Shown piece by piece: positions 60,194 through 64,000 of a DNA stretch of 64,000 nucleotides. Every line of letters begins with the position of its first letter. The stretch's first letter is position 1. This DNA is from Margaritispora aquatica (Eukaryota > Ascomycota > Leotiomycetes > Helotiales > Discinellaceae). A program made the position numbers and the translations under genes. Location: positions 1,116,001 to 1,180,000 of the forward strand of contig VJWN01000006.1 in the NCBI GenBank assembly GCA_007644065.1, read 5' to 3'. The notes beneath the pieces were generated by a model, which was not told where the DNA came from, did not search any database, and saw only the letters and a list, made by a program, of their open reading frames with translations.

Positions 60194-61156
60194 CGTCACA
60201 AGAGTTTTGGGGAGTACCTGAGGAAAAGAACAATGGCATTTAATACAAGTTAAGGTAAGATACGTAGGTGTTTTCGATATTGATATATCAATCTGGCTGG
60301 GACAGTAAGGTATTGAAGAGGACATGAATTGAGGTTAAAATAAGCCTCGGCATTTCCGCTGCCAGTGCCATGCAGCGCCAAGACACCCCGCTTATTCTCA
60401 AAATCAACGACAATTCAACTCTTCAGCCGAGATAGATATATGATGAAGGCTCGAAGGTTATTCAGTAGAATCAAGGATGTAAAATGAAAACTGGATCAAA
60501 GGCACGAAATCTATCAACCTACATATCACAGACTTGTGGCATTGATCATCTACATAAATGATGCTTTGTTCTGGGAATTCGACACACACCCGCCAAATGG
60601 GGTCGGTTCCTTTCCACAACACCTGGAATCTTCTGTATCCACCAGTCTACAGTGACGCTTGTACAGTGCTGGTTGAAGCACTGTGACTATCTCAAATGAA
60701 ATCAGTCCATTCATGCCCCTGTCCACATGTTCGTTCCGGCCAACTGACGCTCTAATCCAACAACAGGCAAGCCTTCTCAGATCTAGGACAATACCATTCT
60801 CGAATTCATAGCTGCTCTTGCAGTGGTATATTCCGGGTCGACAGCTCGATAGACTGTTTTATCGGCGAAAACTGACTCTTAACAGTACAAGAAACACACA
60901 TCATATCCTGCTCGCATGCATGTCACTAAGCAGGTCAACTAATTGATGCGATGACTGTGCTAGAACTTCTCAATTCCGCAGTAGCCCTTGGAGTCTGCAT
61001 CTTATTATTGCGTCGAAAGCCCAGGTGGTGATTTGAAGACGAAAATAGGATCAAACCCCTCGAAATTACTCATACATAAGAGTAAACAGTACATCATAGC
61101 ACAGAATTAGACTGTCTATTTAGTCTCGCTATCATGTACTCGAGTCTCTTGCCAGC
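60194..61156. other. Intergenic, nothing recognised
   Basis: Promoter of the hydrolase and 3' flank of the next minus-strand gene. No supported ORF. Confidence 0.5.
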
Positions 61157-63170
61157 TCAAGCCACAGGATTTGTTGAGGAATCTGCAGGCGATGATTTTG
61201 CTTCTGTAGACTTGTCGATGGCAGAGTCGGCGCTACTTGCTACAGACTTCGTAGCATCTTGAGGAGAACCAGCGGTGCTGCCAGAAGATTCTTTGTCAAT
61301 CGATGGAGCGTCTGGGAGAACAGGCACTGTGCTATCCACTTCTACAGTGGTTCGCGATGCTACTGGAGCATCCCGTCCGGCCACCCAATCTTTAATCAGC
61401 GGGATGTCTGGGACTTTTCGCTTGCTATCCTTTCCTATCTCAAGGAAGCGCTACAGAACGTCAGTGTTGACCGTTAAATGGTGGATTAAATAACATACCT
61501 TCATGGAACAGTCCTCATCGGTGATCAAGCTCTCGGTAGAATATGCAAGGGGTTCTTCATCATCTATATTTGCTCCTTCGAACGCTTCTTCGACAAATAT
61601 GCAATCCACCTCTGGGATCTGGCCAATTTCTTTAAGCTCAAGCATCCGGTCTTCCAGTTGGATCAGAGTGTTAAGGTAGCTCAGGGTCTTCTTTGCCAAT
61701 TCAACTTCACCAAGTGCCACTGCAAATGCGTATAAGTCGTTCGCCCCACTGCTGTGTACGCCCAGTGGCAAGCGAACTTGCCCGTGATTAAGCAGATTTC
61801 TCGAACCGGAGGCACGAACCATCAACTTTTTATGGACGTATTGATCTTCATGGCATCTTCAGGTACGTGAACTAAGTTCTGTGAGTATCTTTGTTGACGA
61901 TAGAAAGGCTTGAATCCTTATGACTAGAAGGCAAACTTACCTTGCGTCATACGCGAATGAAGATTACCAAAATCAACCTGAAAGGGGGCCTCGCAGCCGC
62001 ACTCTTCAACAAAGCCAGGCACGTAACGTGTCAGTGTCAGAAATATGAGCGTTCTGTACAGCTTAATCGTAACTACTAGAACTTTCTTCTCAAGCGGGCG
62101 AGGGAGATGACACACAGCCATTGTTTCAATGCTGCCATGTTTTCTAATATTCTCGAGCCGATCTCCATCACTTGAATCTTTAGCATTGTAAAATTCCCAA
62201 CATTTCCAACGAGGTTCTTTTTTTGGCTTTGGCTTGGTAAAATCGAAGAAGTTGGCGATTTTATCTCGAAACTATCACAAAATTGTAAGCACAGATCCAG
62301 ACTAGGCGCTGAGGTCAAACTTAATTTAAATGAGCACTCACTTTGTTTGCGGGAGCTGCCTGCTGCCTCTTCGCCTCAGGATATTCGTCCAGGTCTTTTA
62401 TCATATATTAGTAGGTGAATGAGCATGGTGCGAATACAGGGTTTGCGAAACTCACCGGCGTATGATTTCAATCTCTTCGAGGGTCTGCTTGCATGTGCGC
62501 TCTGGGAAACCTGTGCACTTCTCTCGAGTACTGCTCGGATAGCTTCTCTATCCCTTCGTACGACAGACCTCGTGTTCAACCATCCTTGCTTCCAAGTATC
62601 TTCAACGACCGTCACTACAAACTCCTTCTTGAACACCTTCCTGAAACCCGGCGGTCTAGCTTCATAAGCGTCTTCAACGATCTTCCTGAGGTGTGTAACA
62701 TTATAGTTAGCACCGTTGCCTTTCGTGTGCTTTCTCGATCCTGATGGCTTTGATATCTGATCAATGTTGATACTGTTGATGACCTCTGAATATTCAAGAA
62801 ATATTTCCAACCTGCAACGGTCGTATGAATTGTTGACATCTAGCCAAGTCTTTCGCTCCTCGTGGTGTGAGACTGCGCTGGGTGGCCTCCGGTTATCACT
62901 TGAGTTGCGCATCTTCGGAGGAGGGCTGGGCGTGTTGACTAGCTGTGATACTATGAAGAAGGATTCGAACTTGTGCAGATGAGGTGTCGCAGTTGACGAG
63001 GGCGCGAACGCTATTTCGCGTTGGTAGCTGGAGAAGATTACGCGATCATGTGGCTCGGGTTGCACTAAAAAAAAGGACAATAAGGCTGGCACAACGGGCT
63101 TGGTTGAGGGAGGATTTCCAGAAACAAAGTAGGAATAACCGAGTTCTGTGACTGCGTCGCCCTTGTCCAT
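61157..63170 (-). CDS. Hypothetical protein, 579 aa, unrecognised
   Basis: Five exons keep phase: 63170..62456, 62394..62342, 62271..61941, 61845..61499, 61450..61157 (introns 61, 70, 95, 48 bp). The N terminus (1-~110) is Pro/Ser-rich. The next part contains KTWLDVNNSYDRCRLEIFLE and HLRKIVEDAYEARPPGFRKV, then VFKKEFVVTVVEDTWKQGWL. A later region (HSSGANDLYAFAVALGEVEL; LSYLNTLIQLEDRMLELKE) is helical. The last ~80 residues are Ser/Asp/Ala-rich and disordered. An internal ATG (MRNSSDNRR) is an alternative start ~86 codons in. The acceptor of the fourth exon was chosen by phase. No family, signal peptide or membrane segment identified. Confidence 0.6.
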
Positions 63171-64000
63171 GTATTGAGGAATTGATTGGTCTGGACAAGT
63201 ATCAAACAGTCTAGATGTTCCAGTCCACTGAGGCAGCTTTGTTACATTTCCTCCCGATTGTGGTTTATAAAAGGCTGACTATCAAGGAGACCAAGATGAG
63301 CTAGCCTCGATGAATGTCTGCAATCTCAAAGCTTGAGGACCTTGAGAGCGTTCTCAAGCAGCAAACGATGACAGGGTCAAAAAGCCAAGTCTTACGAGAG
63401 ACTGCAACCTGGGCCAGAAAGTCAGGAAAGATCTAGGTCTAGCAAACTTTTGCGTATATCCTGTCTTGTAATTCTCAGACTCATTAGATATAAAAGGTTC
63501 ATAGAGCTTTCATTGTACTAGAGCTTTGTTATTACTTCTAACAAATGGGCTTCATCTGATTATTTCATATGGAATATACAATAAACCCGAAATCGCAACG
63601 GAAACAAGGTTTAATCTATGGGATTGAAAGATCTTCTAAAGAAGAACATTTATCTAAGGGCTCGTATGGTGTATCAAGTTTCAATCCATGCGTTTATTAT
63701 AACCTCCAAAAACAGTAAAGGACTTATCACTTCAGGTCTCTCCGTAGAAACTAGGGTGCCCCGAACTATCCTTCTATGCTTAGTAGATAGAAATAGAAGA
63801 GAAGCAAATACATGTCTATAGCTTAAGCATCTCTTCAAGCCTCCATGATTTTGACTTTTACCACAATCCTAAATCAAATAGATATCAATTTATACGGTCA
63901 AAATTATAAACCATAGCCTCGTAGCAAAAGATTAAGAATGTAGACATCAGCCCGTCCAAGGAATGGCTTGTCAAGTGATATGGTAATCTGATTCTAGGAG
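63171..64000. other. Window end, nothing recognised
   Basis: AT-rich sequence with one short ORF (63618-63821) lacking protein character. Confidence 0.45.

Overview
The window is 64 kb of nuclear DNA from a filamentous ascomycete (Pezizomycotina; Leotiomycetes is only a guess). The evidence is short introns (mostly 44-130 bp, GT...AG), genes packed on both strands, families restricted to these fungi (PTH11-like receptor, Zn2Cys6 regulator with fungal TF domain, afTMEM16-size anoctamin), and AT-rich transposon relics with the CpA-to-TpA signature of repeat-induced point mutation (RIP). Gene models were built by hand: splice sites were chosen so that reading phase is kept across every junction, and exon coordinates are given in each entry.

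Layout. 1-5049: 3' part of the THO complex subunit Tho2 (+). 6402-7681: secreted tyrosinase (-). 10319-11948: PTH11-like seven-helix receptor (+). 12847-14015: HSL-type esterase (+). 14508-15335: GNAT acetyltransferase (+). 18335-20533: Zn2Cys6 transcription factor (-). 23260-25611: secreted type-B carboxylesterase (+). 26209-26778: small hypothetical protein (-). 28604-29222: three tandem copies of an apparently undescribed structured-RNA-like unit (+). 29650-31028: RIP-killed Tc1/mariner element. 31276-32299: metallophosphoesterase (-). 32830-35391: anoctamin/TMEM16 (+). 36205-36438: small zinc-finger ORF (+). 36690-38060: coding relics. 39084-40623: delta-7-type sterol reductase (+). 42161-44052: damaged multi-exon gene (-). 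47062-48644: flavocytochrome b2-like FMN dehydrogenase (+). 49990-51271: Rab-family GTPase with a large insert (+). 51904-52785: SNARE Ykt6 (-). 53716-53896: a diverged solitary fourth copy of the RNA-like unit. 55880-56342: short non-autonomous element with the same terminal repeats as the 29650 transposon. 57557-59019: 428-aa protein with SUMO-interaction-like motifs (-). 59351-60193: acyl-protein-thioesterase-like hydrolase (-). 61157-63170: 579-aa protein of unknown function (-).

The genes do not form a recognisable biosynthetic cluster. They are a mix of housekeeping functions (mRNA export, membrane traffic, lipid scrambling, sterol reduction) and secreted or sensory functions (tyrosinase, esterases, PTH11-like receptor).

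The most interesting item is the RNA-like family at 28.6-29.2 kb with its relative at 53.7 kb. Short words are conserved between copies, while the arms of several helices change sequence together and keep pairing. This includes a 7-bp closing stem of a 67-69 nt tRNA-sized domain and a 3'-terminal hairpin with a TAAGA-type loop. In the tandem copies a TATATA box lies exactly 21 nt upstream of the conserved block in all three.
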